From contig NZ_CP034951.1 of assembly GCF_004022485.1 (NCBI RefSeq), positions 930,001-994,000 on the forward strand: a DNA stretch of 64,000 nucleotides. Direction: 5' to 3'. Positions 37,287 to 46,839 of the stretch are shown piece by piece. This stretch comes from Aequorivita sp. H23M31 (lineage in GTDB: Bacteria > Bacteroidota > Bacteroidia > Flavobacteriales > Flavobacteriaceae). The position numbers were made by a program, and so were the translations under genes. The notes below the pieces were generated by a model that did not search any database, was not told the DNA's origin, and was given only the letters and a program-made list of their open reading frames with translations. Every line of letters starts with the position of its first letter. The first letter of the stretch is position 1.

Positions 37287-40067
37287 CTAAAACTTAAAAT
37301 TATACGTTATGGTTGGCACTGGAATAGAAAAGATCGAGGTTTTATATGCCTGAATTTTTCCCGACTCATTTACAAAAAATACCGAATACGGATTATTTCT
37401 GCCCAAGACATTATAGACTGAAATATTGATAAAACTATGAGCTAGTTTTTTCAGTTTATGGTTGCCTTCAATGTTTACGCCTAAATCCAACCGATAGTAA
37501 TCTGGGATTCGAAATTGGTTTCTATCGCTGTAAAGAACCTGCTCCTCCCCTGCATATATAAATCGACCAATGGGATAGGTAATTGGGCGACCCGTTTGAT
37601 AGGTGAAATTGGCAGAAAAACTAAAGCGTTTTGTCAATTTGTAATTTGCTACAACGGAAAAATCGTGAGGTTTATCGTAATTGGCGGGGAAAAAATCGCC
37701 ATTGTTTACTCTTTCCTGCAGGAATTGGCTATCCAACTTGATAAAGGCACGCGAGTAACTATATCCAAAATATCCATTAAATTTTCCTTCGTTCTTTTTA
37801 AGGAGAAATTCAACTCCATAAGCCTTTCCTTCACCTTGTAACAAGCCGGTTTCCAAGGTTTCATTCAGAATCAGCTCTGCTCCTACCTTATAATCCAAGA
37901 GATCGCTCATCTGTTTGTAATATCCTTCAAGGCTCAACTCTAAACTCTTAGCAGGAATATTTCTAAACAATCCCAGGCTATATTGACTTGCCCGCTGAGG
38001 GGCAATATTTAAGTCGGATAGCTTCCAGATGTCCGTTGGAGACATTGTGGTATTGGTTGATAAGAGATGTAGATATTGAATAGTCGTGTTAAACCCACCC
38101 TTTATAGAAAAATCATTCCCAAGAAAATACCGAACAGACAGGCGATATTCAGGACCACCATAGGTTTTAATAACTTCATTATTGCTGTAGTTTTTAATTT
38201 CAATCAAAGAGCTTTCGCTTTTGGGCACTCCATCGTCATAAACAATTTGGGAAGCTTTTCCTAAAGCAGCATAAAATGAATATCGCAAACCTAAATCCAA
38301 TAATAATTTATCACTTACCTCAAACATATCGGAGAAATATATCGCGGATTCCAAACCCTTTTCCCTATCGATTGATTTAGCTGTGATATCTGAGTTTTCT
38401 CCAATTGGTTGTATGGATCCCGGGTCAATGACGTATAATTTACTGCTTATTCCATAAATGAATTTGTGTAGTTTGTTTAACTTATAATTGAAATTCAACT
38501 TAGCTTGATATTCGTTCAGTTCATATCCGAAATCGAAATTCCCATTTGCATCTGCCTCGTAATTGATACCGTATTCATATTGGCTGTTCACTAGAATTAG
38601 CTCTGTCCTACTTTTTTCATTGAATACATGTCCATAGTTTAAGGATATTAATCTGTTGGTATAATCAAAAATAGAATCGGAAGTAATACTAAATCGATCC
38701 TTACTGTAATAAACTGTTCCTTGGATAGTATTGTTTTCATCAATATTTTGTTTGTATTTTACAATCCCGTCATAAAAGGAAGCCTCGCTATTTTGCAGTT
38801 GGTCTTCATTCAGACTACGCAATATCCAATCGGAATAGGTAGCTCGGAAACCCACAATCAAGGATGCTTTTTGCTTTACTAGCGGAATTTCTAGGGCTAA
38901 ATTTGCTGTTATTGGTCCCACAGAACCTTCCCCTGCAAATTTTTCCATATTGCCGGCCTTAGTTTCAATATCAAAAACGGAGGATAGTCTGCCGCCATAT
39001 TCTGCCGGAATACTTGCTTTATAAATTTCCAAACTTCCGGTAGTAAAAGGATTTACTGCCGAAAAGAATCCCAAAAAATGGGAAGGATTATAGAGCACGG
39101 CATCATCCAGCAAAATAAGGTTTTGATCGGCTCTTCCGCCACGAACGTTGAACCCACTTGCTCCTTCCCCAGCTGTTTTAATGCCGGGCATTGTGGTGGA
39201 GACCTTTAAAACATCACGCTCTCCCAAAACCAACGGAATCGTTTTTATGGATTGAATATCAATTGTAGTAACTCCCACGACTGCATCGCGAACATTTGCG
39301 TCTTTCTTGGACTTTACCACAACCTCATCCAACGATTCGGAATTTTCGCGCAATTGTATATCCAAAGAACCATCGCTATACATTATAACATCCTGTCGGA
39401 TTTTTTCAAATCCCAGTAAATTTGTTTCCAATTTATTCAAACCATAAGAAAGACGTAGCTCATAATGACCATTAGAATCTGTAATGGTATATTTAGAACG
39501 ATCAAGGGTAGAAATGGCCAGGTTTTGCAAAGGTTCCCCTGAATTCGAATTTGTAAAAGTTCCTGATAGTAAATAAAATTTTTTAGCTGAATTGGGAAGC
39601 TGCTTCCCGATGGTAACCAACTTCCTCCTTTGAACAGCATTTTGTTTTGCATATTCCTCTTGAAAAATAGGCGCATTCTTTTCTTGGATGTCGGTAGCCT
39701 TTTCTGATTTCTGATTAAAAAAATTGGGAGGTAATTCCTTATATATATAAGAATTGTTTACCAAAAACACTTTATAATCTTGTATGAGATAATTAATGTT
39801 GGTATCCTCAAAAATTCCATCCAAGACATTTTGAAGGGATTGGTTCTCAAAGACTTTAGAAACATAATGGCCGTTAAGCCAATCTTCATCAAAATAAAAA
39901 TGGTAGGATGAAATCTCTTCTACTTGTAAAATTGCTTCTTTTAAGGGAGTCCGGTCAAACTGGACGGTAATTTCCCGATTTGTTTGGGCGGTAATTTTAG
40001 TAAATGAAACAACCATTAGAATAAACAGGAGAAAGCGAGGGTTATGTATAAATGAAAAATATCCCAT
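37287..40067 (-). CDS. TonB-dependent receptor with STN domain
   Basis: A 926-residue outer-membrane receptor, start at ATG 40067 (one base after the upstream stop). After the signal peptide (ending ITAQ) come an STN domain (EITVQFDRTPLKEAILQVEE through YKVFLVNN), a carboxypeptidase-regulatory-like domain (about 180-250, ending LDEVVVKSKK), the plug (TMPGIKTAGEGASGFNVRGG, LLDDAVLYNPSHFLGFFSA) and a 22-strand-type barrel ending VPTITYNFKF. An STN domain normally signals to a FecR-type anti-sigma factor, but none is encoded nearby. Substrate unknown. Confidence 0.88.
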   Translation of the reverse strand: MGYFSFIHNPRFLLFILMVVSFTKITAQTNREITVQFDRTPLKEAILQVEEISSYHFYFDEDWLNGHYVSKVFENQSLQNVLDGIFEDTNINYLIQDYKVFLVNNSYIYKELPPNFFNQKSEKATDIQEKNAPIFQEEYAKQNAVQRRKLVTIGKQLPNSAKKFYLLSGTFTNSNSGEPLQNLAISTLDRSKYTITDSNGHYELRLSYGLNKLETNLLGFEKIRQDVIMYSDGSLDIQLRENSESLDEVVVKSKKDANVRDAVVGVTTIDIQSIKTIPLVLGERDVLKVSTTMPGIKTAGEGASGFNVRGGRADQNLILLDDAVLYNPSHFLGFFSAVNPFTTGSLEIYKASIPAEYGGRLSSVFDIETKAGNMEKFAGEGSVGPITANLALEIPLVKQKASLIVGFRATYSDWILRSLNEDQLQNSEASFYDGIVKYKQNIDENNTIQGTVYYSKDRFSITSDSIFDYTNRLISLNYGHVFNEKSRTELILVNSQYEYGINYEADANGNFDFGYELNEYQAKLNFNYKLNKLHKFIYGISSKLYVIDPGSIQPIGENSDITAKSIDREKGLESAIYFSDMFEVSDKLLLDLGLRYSFYAALGKASQIVYDDGVPKSESSLIEIKNYSNNEVIKTYGGPEYRLSVRYFLGNDFSIKGGFNTTIQYLHLLSTNTTMSPTDIWKLSDLNIAPQRASQYSLGLFRNIPAKSLELSLEGYYKQMSDLLDYKVGAELILNETLETGLLQGEGKAYGVEFLLKKNEGKFNGYFGYSYSRAFIKLDSQFLQERVNNGDFFPANYDKPHDFSVVANYKLTKRFSFSANFTYQTGRPITYPIGRFIYAGEEQVLYSDRNQFRIPDYYRLDLGVNIEGNHKLKKLAHSFINISVYNVLGRNNPYSVFFVNESGKIQAYKTSIFSIPVPTITYNFKF

Positions 40068-40068
40068 T

Positions 40069-40782
40069 TTACGATTTTGTTTTTTGTAAAAGATTGTCCA
40101 AATAAGGAGCAAGTTTTTTCATAAAACTATCTCTATCTTGTATATATAATGTCTTGGAATTGTGGTAGAAATCGTTTATTTCCTTTTTATACTCAGGAAA
40201 TTCCCGACGCACATTGCTTATGGTTTCTACGCGCGCATACGTTTCCTGATATTTAAACAAATAGTAATTTAATGGTTTAAAACTATACTGAACCCCAGAT
40301 TTTAACACTCTTTTCTTTTTATTTTTTTTGTGGTTGATATATAAATCTAGCTCTTGCCCCTGATAGCCCAACTCAAAAAAGTTCTTTTGCCCAAAATCTT
40401 TCAATTTTACAAAATGGCGATCTTTCAAGGTAAATTCGGATACAAATTCATGGATAAGCTTAACATTGAAAATACCCAAGTTATCCTTGGATTTGGTGAG
40501 CAATTGATCTTCCAATAAATCGTATTTGAGCCAAACATCCACATAATATTGCCCTCGATAAATAACAGAGCCTTGGGTATAATCAAAGCCTTCTAGATAT
40601 CTGAATGTACCATCTGTATTCAGGTATAGGTCAATAAATTCTGGTCCATTGAACAAACCGTTGTTGTCCAATCCTACTAATTGATCAAATACTCTATAAA
40701 TCTTTTCATTGGAAGTAGTCGGTTCTTGGGCAAGGATTGTTGCCGAAAACAATAATATGAAGTGGAAGTATGGTTTTATCAA
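40069..40782 (-). CDS. Hypothetical secreted protein, first gene of the STN-receptor operon
   Basis: A 237-residue exported protein (signal peptide about residues 1-18, ending ILAQ). It is beta-rich in the first half (DQLVGLDNNGLFNGPEFIDL, YRGQYYVDVWLKYDL) and basic in the second (NHKKNKKKRVLKSG), with a helical C-terminus. No family recognised. The only usable start is TTG at 40780-40782. It is translationally coupled to the TonB receptor, one base downstream, so it probably works at the same envelope machine. Confidence 0.7.
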   Translation of the reverse strand: MIKPYFHFILLFSATILAQEPTTSNEKIYRVFDQLVGLDNNGLFNGPEFIDLYLNTDGTFRYLEGFDYTQGSVIYRGQYYVDVWLKYDLLEDQLLTKSKDNLGIFNVKLIHEFVSEFTLKDRHFVKLKDFGQKNFFELGYQGQELDLYINHKKNKKKRVLKSGVQYSFKPLNYYLFKYQETYARVETISNVRREFPEYKKEINDFYHNSKTLYIQDRDSFMKKLAPYLDNLLQKTKS

Positions 40783-40836
40783 AATTATATTTATTGAAGA
40801 ATTTAAAGTTAAGTAAAAAAGATCTCATTAAAATTG

Positions 40837-41436
40837 ATGCGAATCAAGAAAGGTTATGAAATTTTTCAATTTATTAGATCACCGTTTCTTCCAGAAGACA
40901 AAAGAAAAGACACTAGGTTTTTAATTGAGGAAAACCCAAGTATCTTTGCTCCAAATTCAAAAATGAAGGCGGCAAGTTTAAAAGAAATAAAAACAGAACT
41001 CAACCATCGTTCCCCATCGGAATTATTGGAGTTGTGTCTTCGTCTTGCCAAATTCAAAAAGGAAAACAAAGAATTGCTCACCTACATCCTATTTGAATCT
41101 GCGGATGAAGAAAGCTTTATTCAAAGTATAAAAGCCAAAGTAGACGACGATTTTGAAACCATAAATATCAAGACGTTTTTCTATATCAAGAAAAGTGTCC
41201 GTAAGATATTAAGAGAACTCAAAAAATTTATTCGTTATTCCCAAAACAAGGAAACCGAGGTTGAGCTTTTAATATATTTCTGCCAGAAACTAAAAGATTT
41301 TCAGCCTTCAATAGGAAGAAATACTACCCTTATCAATTTATACAATCGTCAACTGGAGTATATAAAAAAGAAAATTCCCACATTGCATGAAGATTTGCAG
41401 TACGATTATAATTTGGAGCTGGAGGAACTTTTTTAA
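40837..41436 (+). CDS. Conserved-looking hypothetical protein, helical and charged
   Basis: A 199-residue soluble protein with no signal peptide, dense in Lys and Glu, probably all-helical (LKEIKTELNHRSPSELLELC, RKILRELKKFIRYSQ, LINLYNRQLEYIKKK). ATG 40837 is preferred over the TTG three bases earlier. I do not recognise the family. It is divergent from the STN-receptor operon with a 54-base gap, too short for two well-separated promoters, hinting at shared control. Confidence 0.65.
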   Translation: MRIKKGYEIFQFIRSPFLPEDKRKDTRFLIEENPSIFAPNSKMKAASLKEIKTELNHRSPSELLELCLRLAKFKKENKELLTYILFESADEESFIQSIKAKVDDDFETINIKTFFYIKKSVRKILRELKKFIRYSQNKETEVELLIYFCQKLKDFQPSIGRNTTLINLYNRQLEYIKKKIPTLHEDLQYDYNLELEELF

Positions 41437-41584
41437 CGAGTGTTCAGTAATCAGTGATCAGTTACAGAAGCAGTTGAAAAATAATAAAACCGAGAATATT
41501 GAGTAGAGAAATATTTTTGCGAGCAATAACGCAAGAAATGCAAGAAGCCTGAAACAAAAAAACCTGAAACCAGAAACATTTTTT

Positions 41585-41926
41585 ATGACAACTTTATATC
41601 ATAATCCAAGATGCAGCAGCTCGCGAGAAGCACTCCGTCTGCTGGAAGAAAGTGGGGAAACTATTGAAGTAGTAAAATATCTTCAAAATCCACTTAGCAA
41701 AAAAGAATTAGAACAGTTGATTGAACTCTTGGGGATTAAACCTATTGATTTAGTACGTACTAAGGAAGACGAATGGAAAGAAAACTTTAAAGGAAAGAAT
41801 CTTACCGACAGTCAGATTATTGATGCAATGGTTAAATTTCCCAAACTCATGGAACGTCCTATTGCGGTAAATGGGACACAGGCGATAATTGGGAGACCAG
41901 CTAAAAATGTTCTGAAAATCCTGTAG
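41585..41926 (+). CDS. arsC: ArsC-family arsenate reductase (glutaredoxin type)
   Basis: A 113-residue thioredoxin-fold protein of normal ArsC length. The catalytic Cys is in YHNPRCSSSREAL (Cys10), the arginines that form the arsenate pocket in E. coli ArsC have counterparts in RTKEDEWKEN, RPIAVNG and IGRPAKNVL. No arsB or arsR is nearby, so a stand-alone detoxification role or another thiol-redox role is possible. Confidence 0.88.
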   Translation: MTTLYHNPRCSSSREALRLLEESGETIEVVKYLQNPLSKKELEQLIELLGIKPIDLVRTKEDEWKENFKGKNLTDSQIIDAMVKFPKLMERPIAVNGTQAIIGRPAKNVLKIL

Positions 41927-42041
41927 CTTACCAAACTCTTTTCGCAGGACTTATTTTCCCAACCTTTCTTTAACACAAGTTTGACATACTATCTCTTAAA
42001 CTAAAGATAGTTTCGCAAGTCTAAAAACCTAAAAACTATTC

Positions 42042-44540
42042 ATGAGATTTCTATTTTCCCTCCTTCTAATATTATCTAGTCTATCCATAGTAGCACAGCA
42101 ATCAGAAAAAAAACAAGTAACAGTAAAAGGTAAAATTCTTGAAGAGGGTACAAACTACCCCTTAGAGTATGCAACCGTATCTTTCACCGATGAGAATGGT
42201 AAAATTGTTACCGGTGGTATTACGGATACCGAAGGTCACTACAACATCAAAGTGCCAGCGGGTATTTACACGGTTAAGTACGAGTTTATTTCCTACAAAA
42301 CCAAAAGCTTAAAAAACACTAACCTTACAGAAAATACCACCCTGCCAACAATATCCTTAGCAATGGATTCAGCTAGTCTGGACGAAGTGGTAGTTCGCGC
42401 AGAAACAACCGAGGTACAAATTCGCCTAGATAAAAAAGTATACAATATTGGCAAGGATTTGACTTCTGGCGGAGCCACAGTAAGTGATGCGCTTAATAAT
42501 GTACCATCGGTTACGGTGGATGTAGATGGCACAATTGCATTAAGAGGTAGTGAGAATGTAAAAATTTTGATAAATGGAAAGCCGTCGGCCATTGCTGGCT
42601 TCGGTTCTACTGATGCCCTTCGCCAATTGCCGGCAGAAGCCATTGAGCGGGTTGAAGTGATTACTTCTCCCTCCGCACGATATGATGCCGAAGGCACTGC
42701 AGGGATTTTGAATATTATTTTGAAAAAGGAAAAAACTCTTGGTCTTAATGGATCACTTAGCAGCAGTTTGGGAGTTCCGCTAAACAGTAGTGTCTCTGGG
42801 AATATCAACCTGCGAACGGATAGGTTCAACATTTTTAATACTACTGGAGTTTACTACAGGAATGCGCCGGGTAAAGCTTCGTATGACAACCGCTATTTTT
42901 CCCGAACTTACGTTAATAACATGGGAGACACCATAACCTCTCCACCACCGTTCCCGCGAATTACAGAAGATCGACGTTACCAAAGAGAGAGCCAGGGATT
43001 CAATACCAATTTAGGAATAGAATACTTTCTAACGGACAAATCTTCGATTACTGCAAGTACTTTTTATCGCTCCGGAAATTCCGATGATGAGACAAAAAAT
43101 AAGACCTCCAACTATCGTGATAACCAGATTGTGGAAGATAATTTGCGTACAGATAATAGGGAAAGGGATAATTCCACTCTGCAGTTTGCTCTTAATTATG
43201 AAAATAAATTTAATGACAAAGGGCATAAACTCACTGCAGATTTGCAATATGAGAATAGTAAAAACAATGAAAATTCCTTTATTCGGGACATGAGAATATT
43301 TCCGGATTCAGAATTATTACCATCAGAAATGGTAACCACAGATGCTAAAGAGAAAGATTATTTGGCACAAGCAGATTATGTGCTACCTATAGGTGAAAAC
43401 GCCCAATTTGAAGCAGGATATAGAGGAAATTTCAATAAGACCACTACCGATTATTTATTGGAACAAGAAATAGGAACTTCTGGCATTTATGAACGTAATG
43501 ATAGTCTTTCGAATATCTTTAGCTATGAGCAAAACGTCAACGCTCTTTATTCCCAGTACGGAAACAAATTTGGAAAATTCTCATTTTTAGTAGGTCTTCG
43601 TCTGGAAAACACTATAATGAAGGGGAAATTGGAAGCAGAGAATATTGCCGATGATATGCCATTCGACTTAAACTTTGATAAGAATTATACAGGTCTCTTC
43701 CCAACCGTAAACCTTACTTACGAATTAAAGGAAAACGAAAACATTACTCTTGGCTATAATAGAAGAATCAATCGACCAAGACAGTGGTTTTTAAATCCAT
43801 TTCCTTCCCGATCGAGTGAAGCTAATGTATATCAGGGAAATCCCGACTTAGATCCCGCTTATGCCAGCGCTTTTGATTTAGGATATTTAAAACGTTGGAA
43901 CAAACTTACACTTACTTCTTCTATATATTACCAGTACGAAACTGATGCATTTGAGCGCATTCAGGAAGAAACGGGAGAATTTACCCAAAGTGGGGTCAGT
44001 ATCATACGCTCCTTGCCTATTAACCTCTCGACAAATCAACGTTACGGTTTTGAACTTGGATTGTTGTATAATCCAGCAAGATGGATAACACTTAATGGAA
44101 GTTTTAATTATTACAAATTTAAATCCGAAGGTTTCTTTAATGGCGTGGATTACGGAACGGAGAGTGCCAGTTATTTCGGTAGATTTAGCTCCAAGATTAA
44201 ATTACCATCGAAGATAGATTGGCAAACCAATGCCTTTTATCGTGGCCCTAGCCAAAATTCCCAAACTAAAAGCGATGGAATGCTATCTGTAGATATGGCA
44301 CTAAGCAAGGATATTATCAATGATAATGCGACGTTGGCCTTAAATGTGAGCGATCTTTTTAATACCCGAAAAAGAAGTAGTTTTACAACTACAGATACCT
44401 TCACGAGTGAGAGTGAGTTTCAATGGAGACCACGTAGTATATCGATGTCTTTTACCTACCGTTTCAATCAACCTAAGCGTATGCGTCCACGCGGACAGCG
44501 CGGTGGAGGTATGGAAGATGAGGGCGGATTTGAAGGATAA
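42042..44540 (+). CDS. TonB-dependent receptor, outer-membrane beta-barrel family
   Basis: An 832-residue outer-membrane protein. Signal peptide (to about VAQQ), carboxypeptidase-regulatory-like domain (about 25-110, VKGKILEEGTNYPLEYATVS), plug (SDALNNVPSVTVDVDGTIAL, VEVITSPSARYDAEGTAGIL), then a long barrel of the OMP_b-brl_3 type with the LGYNRRINRPRQWFLNPFPS block and a Gly/Arg-rich tail (PRGQRGGGMEDEGGF) after the last strand. It lacks an STN domain. Monocistronic with its own terminator. Substrate unknown; such receptors often handle peptides or metal chelates. Confidence 0.9.
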   Translation: MRFLFSLLLILSSLSIVAQQSEKKQVTVKGKILEEGTNYPLEYATVSFTDENGKIVTGGITDTEGHYNIKVPAGIYTVKYEFISYKTKSLKNTNLTENTTLPTISLAMDSASLDEVVVRAETTEVQIRLDKKVYNIGKDLTSGGATVSDALNNVPSVTVDVDGTIALRGSENVKILINGKPSAIAGFGSTDALRQLPAEAIERVEVITSPSARYDAEGTAGILNIILKKEKTLGLNGSLSSSLGVPLNSSVSGNINLRTDRFNIFNTTGVYYRNAPGKASYDNRYFSRTYVNNMGDTITSPPPFPRITEDRRYQRESQGFNTNLGIEYFLTDKSSITASTFYRSGNSDDETKNKTSNYRDNQIVEDNLRTDNRERDNSTLQFALNYENKFNDKGHKLTADLQYENSKNNENSFIRDMRIFPDSELLPSEMVTTDAKEKDYLAQADYVLPIGENAQFEAGYRGNFNKTTTDYLLEQEIGTSGIYERNDSLSNIFSYEQNVNALYSQYGNKFGKFSFLVGLRLENTIMKGKLEAENIADDMPFDLNFDKNYTGLFPTVNLTYELKENENITLGYNRRINRPRQWFLNPFPSRSSEANVYQGNPDLDPAYASAFDLGYLKRWNKLTLTSSIYYQYETDAFERIQEETGEFTQSGVSIIRSLPINLSTNQRYGFELGLLYNPARWITLNGSFNYYKFKSEGFFNGVDYGTESASYFGRFSSKIKLPSKIDWQTNAFYRGPSQNSQTKSDGMLSVDMALSKDIINDNATLALNVSDLFNTRKRSSFTTTDTFTSESEFQWRPRSISMSFTYRFNQPKRMRPRGQRGGGMEDEGGFEG

Positions 44541-44598
44541 ATTTTTTCTCCTGGATTGCTCTTTAAAGCGCTTTAAAATTCTATATATTAAAATGAAT

Positions 44599-44636
44599 AT
44601 CCCTTGAATCACTGTCGGTTCAAGGGATTGTTTTTT
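44599..44636 (+). terminator. Rho-independent terminator
   Basis: A 10-bp stem (ATCCCTTGAA / TTCAAGGGAT) with a T-run, ending the TonB receptor gene. Confidence 0.85.
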
Positions 44637-44737
44637 AATGCTATGCGTAACCTTTAATCCAGTTAGTTATGAAAACTTTAACCAAGTCCATCCAAAAAAT
44701 ATGTATTAGCGCGCATTTATTTTTCCCTACTTAGTAT

Positions 44738-44745
44738 TATCTTTG
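44738..44745 (+). promoter_or_regulatory. Promoter -7 box TATCTTTG
   Basis: It matches TAnnTTTG in an intergenic region; the predicted start near 44752 precedes a terminator by about 35 bases, with no gene between. Confidence 0.4.
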
Positions 44746-44751
44746 AAATGA

Positions 44752-44817
44752 ACAAATATTAATTGAGGAGTTAATGTTCGATTAAAGGGGTACCGTGTAA
44801 AAATGGCCCCTTTTTGA
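44752..44817 (+). ncRNA. Candidate small RNA
   Basis: About 65 bases between a TATCTTTG box and a terminator-like hairpin (AAAGGGG at 44784-44790 with CCCCTTTTT at 44806-44814). No open reading frame of note inside. An upstream mini-frame of 21 codons (44669-44734) looks like chance. Existence as a transcript is inference. Confidence 0.3.
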
Positions 44818-44941
44818 TTTTTCAAGAATTTAGATGTTAGACGGGAGAGATTAGATGAAAGACGCTGATCGAAAGACGAAAGAAGAGAGTGGAGATGCCG
44901 CGATGATAGAAGTATTACTCCAATATAGAGACTAAATATCA

Positions 44942-44980
44942 AAAAAACAACCACTCAAAAATGAGTGGCTGTTTTTTTTT
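44942..44980 (-). terminator. Terminator of the alpha-oxoamine synthase gene
   Basis: CCACTC (44951-44956) and GAGTGG (44963-44968) form a stem extended by A/T pairs, with long A and T runs on the outside; it functions on the minus strand after the gene at 45016. Confidence 0.8.
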
Positions 44981-45015
44981 TAAATTATTTTGTTTTTAAT
45001 TATTTTCTCTAAAAA

Positions 45016-46281
45016 TTATATTTTTTCGCCCATTGCCTCAGCAACGCCCGCGGATAATCTTTTATAGGTTCCATTTTCCAATCGTTCACGTATGGCTGAA
45101 AAAGCCTCTAAGGTTTCCTGTATATCCTTCATATCGTGTGTAGCGGTAGGAATCATTCTAAGTAAAATGAGTCCTTTAGGAATTACTGGATAAACAACGA
45201 TAGAACAGAAAATTCCGTGATTTTCACGAAGATCTTTTACCAATGCCATAGCTTCGGGAATACTACCTTTTAAATAAACTGGAGTTACGCAACTTTGTGT
45301 GGTACCAAGATCAAATCCTCTTTCTCGAAGACCTCCTTGAAGAGCATTTACATTTTCCCAAAGTTTTTCTTTCAGCTCGGGCATGGTTCGGATCATATCC
45401 AAACGCTTTAAAGCTCCCTCAACCAACTGCATCTGAAGAGATTTTGCGAACATTTGCGAACGCAGATTATATTTTAGATAATTGATTATTTCCTCATCCG
45501 CAGCGATAAATGCACCGCTGCTTGCCATAGATTTTGCGAAAGTTGCGAAATAGACGTCGATGCCATCTTGTACACCTTGCTCCTCACCTGCACCAGCCCC
45601 GGTTTTTCCCAAGGTTCCGAAACCATGTGCGTCATCTACAAAAAATCTGAAATTGTATTTTTTCTTGAGTGCAATTATCTCTTTCAGTTTTCCCTGCTCT
45701 CCCCTCATTCCAAAAACTCCTTCTGAAATAAGTAGAATTCCACCACCTGTTTTCTCTGCAACCTTTGTAGCACGTTGTAGGTTTTTTTCGATACTTTCCA
45801 TATCGTTGTGCTTATAGGTGAACCGTTGCCCCAAATGAAGCCGGACACCATCTATAATACAAGCATGAGCATCAACATCGTAAACGATCACATCATCTTT
45901 TGATACAAGCGCGTCGATGGTTGAAACCATTCCTTGGTAACCAAAATTTAAAAGATAAGCGGCTTCCTTACTGACAAATTCGGCGAGTTCGCGCTGAAGT
46001 TGTTCGTGTAGCTCTGTATGACCACTCATCATTCTCGCACCCATTGGATATGCAGAACCCCATTTGGCGCCAGCCTCGGCATCAACTTTACGAACCTCGG
46101 GATGATTTGCCAAACCTAAATAATCATTGATACTCCAGGTTACAACATCTCTCCCATTAAACTTCATCCTATTGGAGATGGGACCTTCAAGTTTTGGAAA
46201 CACAAAATAGCCTTCCGCCTGCTCTGCCCATTTTCCCAACGGACCTTTATCCTTATAGATTTTTTCGAATAAGTCTTTCAT
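45016..46281 (-). CDS. Alpha-oxoamine synthase (serine palmitoyl- or cysteate acyl-transferase type)
   Basis: A 421-residue PLP enzyme that condenses an amino acid with an acyl thioester. Start at ATG 46281 (a TTG lies just before). Seen: TWSINDYLGLANHPEV, GSAYPMGARMMSGHTELHEQ, FVDDAHGFGTLGKTGAG (PLP Asp) and the PLP lysine in FATFAKSMASSGAF. In Bacteroidota close relatives are serine palmitoyltransferase (sphingolipids) or cysteate acyltransferase (the capnine base of sulfonolipids). A cysteine-synthase-like gene follows upstream on the same strand, which favours the cysteate route. The amino acid used is not certain. Confidence 0.8.
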   Translation of the reverse strand: MKDLFEKIYKDKGPLGKWAEQAEGYFVFPKLEGPISNRMKFNGRDVVTWSINDYLGLANHPEVRKVDAEAGAKWGSAYPMGARMMSGHTELHEQLQRELAEFVSKEAAYLLNFGYQGMVSTIDALVSKDDVIVYDVDAHACIIDGVRLHLGQRFTYKHNDMESIEKNLQRATKVAEKTGGGILLISEGVFGMRGEQGKLKEIIALKKKYNFRFFVDDAHGFGTLGKTGAGAGEEQGVQDGIDVYFATFAKSMASSGAFIAADEEIINYLKYNLRSQMFAKSLQMQLVEGALKRLDMIRTMPELKEKLWENVNALQGGLRERGFDLGTTQSCVTPVYLKGSIPEAMALVKDLRENHGIFCSIVVYPVIPKGLILLRMIPTATHDMKDIQETLEAFSAIRERLENGTYKRLSAGVAEAMGEKI

Positions 46282-46307
46282 CAATTATTTTGATTTTTTT
46301 TCAGCGA

Positions 46308-46315
46308 CAAATTTA
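46308..46315 (-). promoter_or_regulatory. Promoter -7 box for the alpha-oxoamine synthase gene
   Basis: Read on the minus strand this is TAAATTTG, 26 bases ahead of the start codon. Confidence 0.4.
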
Positions 46316-46651
46316 ACGAAATATTGACGATTCGCATAATTTATTTAAGAAGAAGTAGTCCTTTAATGAATAGGGTCTGTCCAAAAATAGATTAGAAAAG
46401 TGGAATCTAAATTTAATTCATTTTTTATCAGTTCTGTCCCGCAAAAGAAACAATGCCGCTCAGCTTCTAGAACCAATCCCGAAAGCTTTTGGGAAAGACC
46501 AAATTTGTAAAGGGCTATTATTTTATATTTTAACATTTTGATTAGCGACGGCTAGATATCCGCCATTTTGAATATTTTGAAAAGAAAGTTGACAATTTAA
46601 TAACTTCACGGGAATCTTTCTAATTCGTAATGAAAGGAGGATTATCTAAAG

Positions 46652-46669
46652 TTTAATCGGACAACAATG
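46652..46669. repeat. Relict right end of an IS4-type element
   Basis: Differs at one position from bases 51893-51910 of the intact copy. No transposase remnant is recognisable beside it. Confidence 0.7.
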
Positions 46670-46751
46670 ATTTTTTATATTAATTAGGCGAAAACGAAGA
46701 GGACAACCAAACCGACAATAACCAACAAAATCGCGGTACAATTTTATAAAA

Positions 46752-46794
46752 GCAAAAACCAAACATACTTCATATAAGGATGTTTGGTTTTTGC
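46752..46794 (-). terminator. Terminator of the cysteine-synthase-like gene
   Basis: A perfect 15-bp stem (GCAAAAACCAAACAT with its complement at 46780-46794) 45 bases beyond the stop codon at 46840. Confidence 0.85.
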
Positions 46795-46839
46795 AGTGTT
46801 TATTATTTAAAGAGATTTATCTTCTTGGATAAACCCCAT

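Larger units (their letters stand above)
46282..46751. other. Long intergenic region with a relict insertion-sequence end
   Basis: No gene seen. The bases 46652-46669 (TTTAATCGGACAACAATG) match 17 of 18 with the right end of the intact IS at 50525-51910. A possible decayed partner end lies near 46386 (CTGTCCAAAAATAGA). The interval is AT-rich and uncoding. Confidence 0.55.

Noticed and set aside
41585..41926. An arsenic resistance operon around arsC
   Set aside because: No arsR, arsB or acr3 gene lies within reach; arsC is flanked by an unknown gene and a TonB receptor.
42293..42832. A 179-codon open frame on the minus strand
   Set aside because: Antisense to the TonB receptor gene; composition typical of a shadow frame and no motifs.
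44669..44734. A 21-codon ATG frame after the TonB receptor
   Set aside because: Too short, no downstream coding and no similarity recognised.
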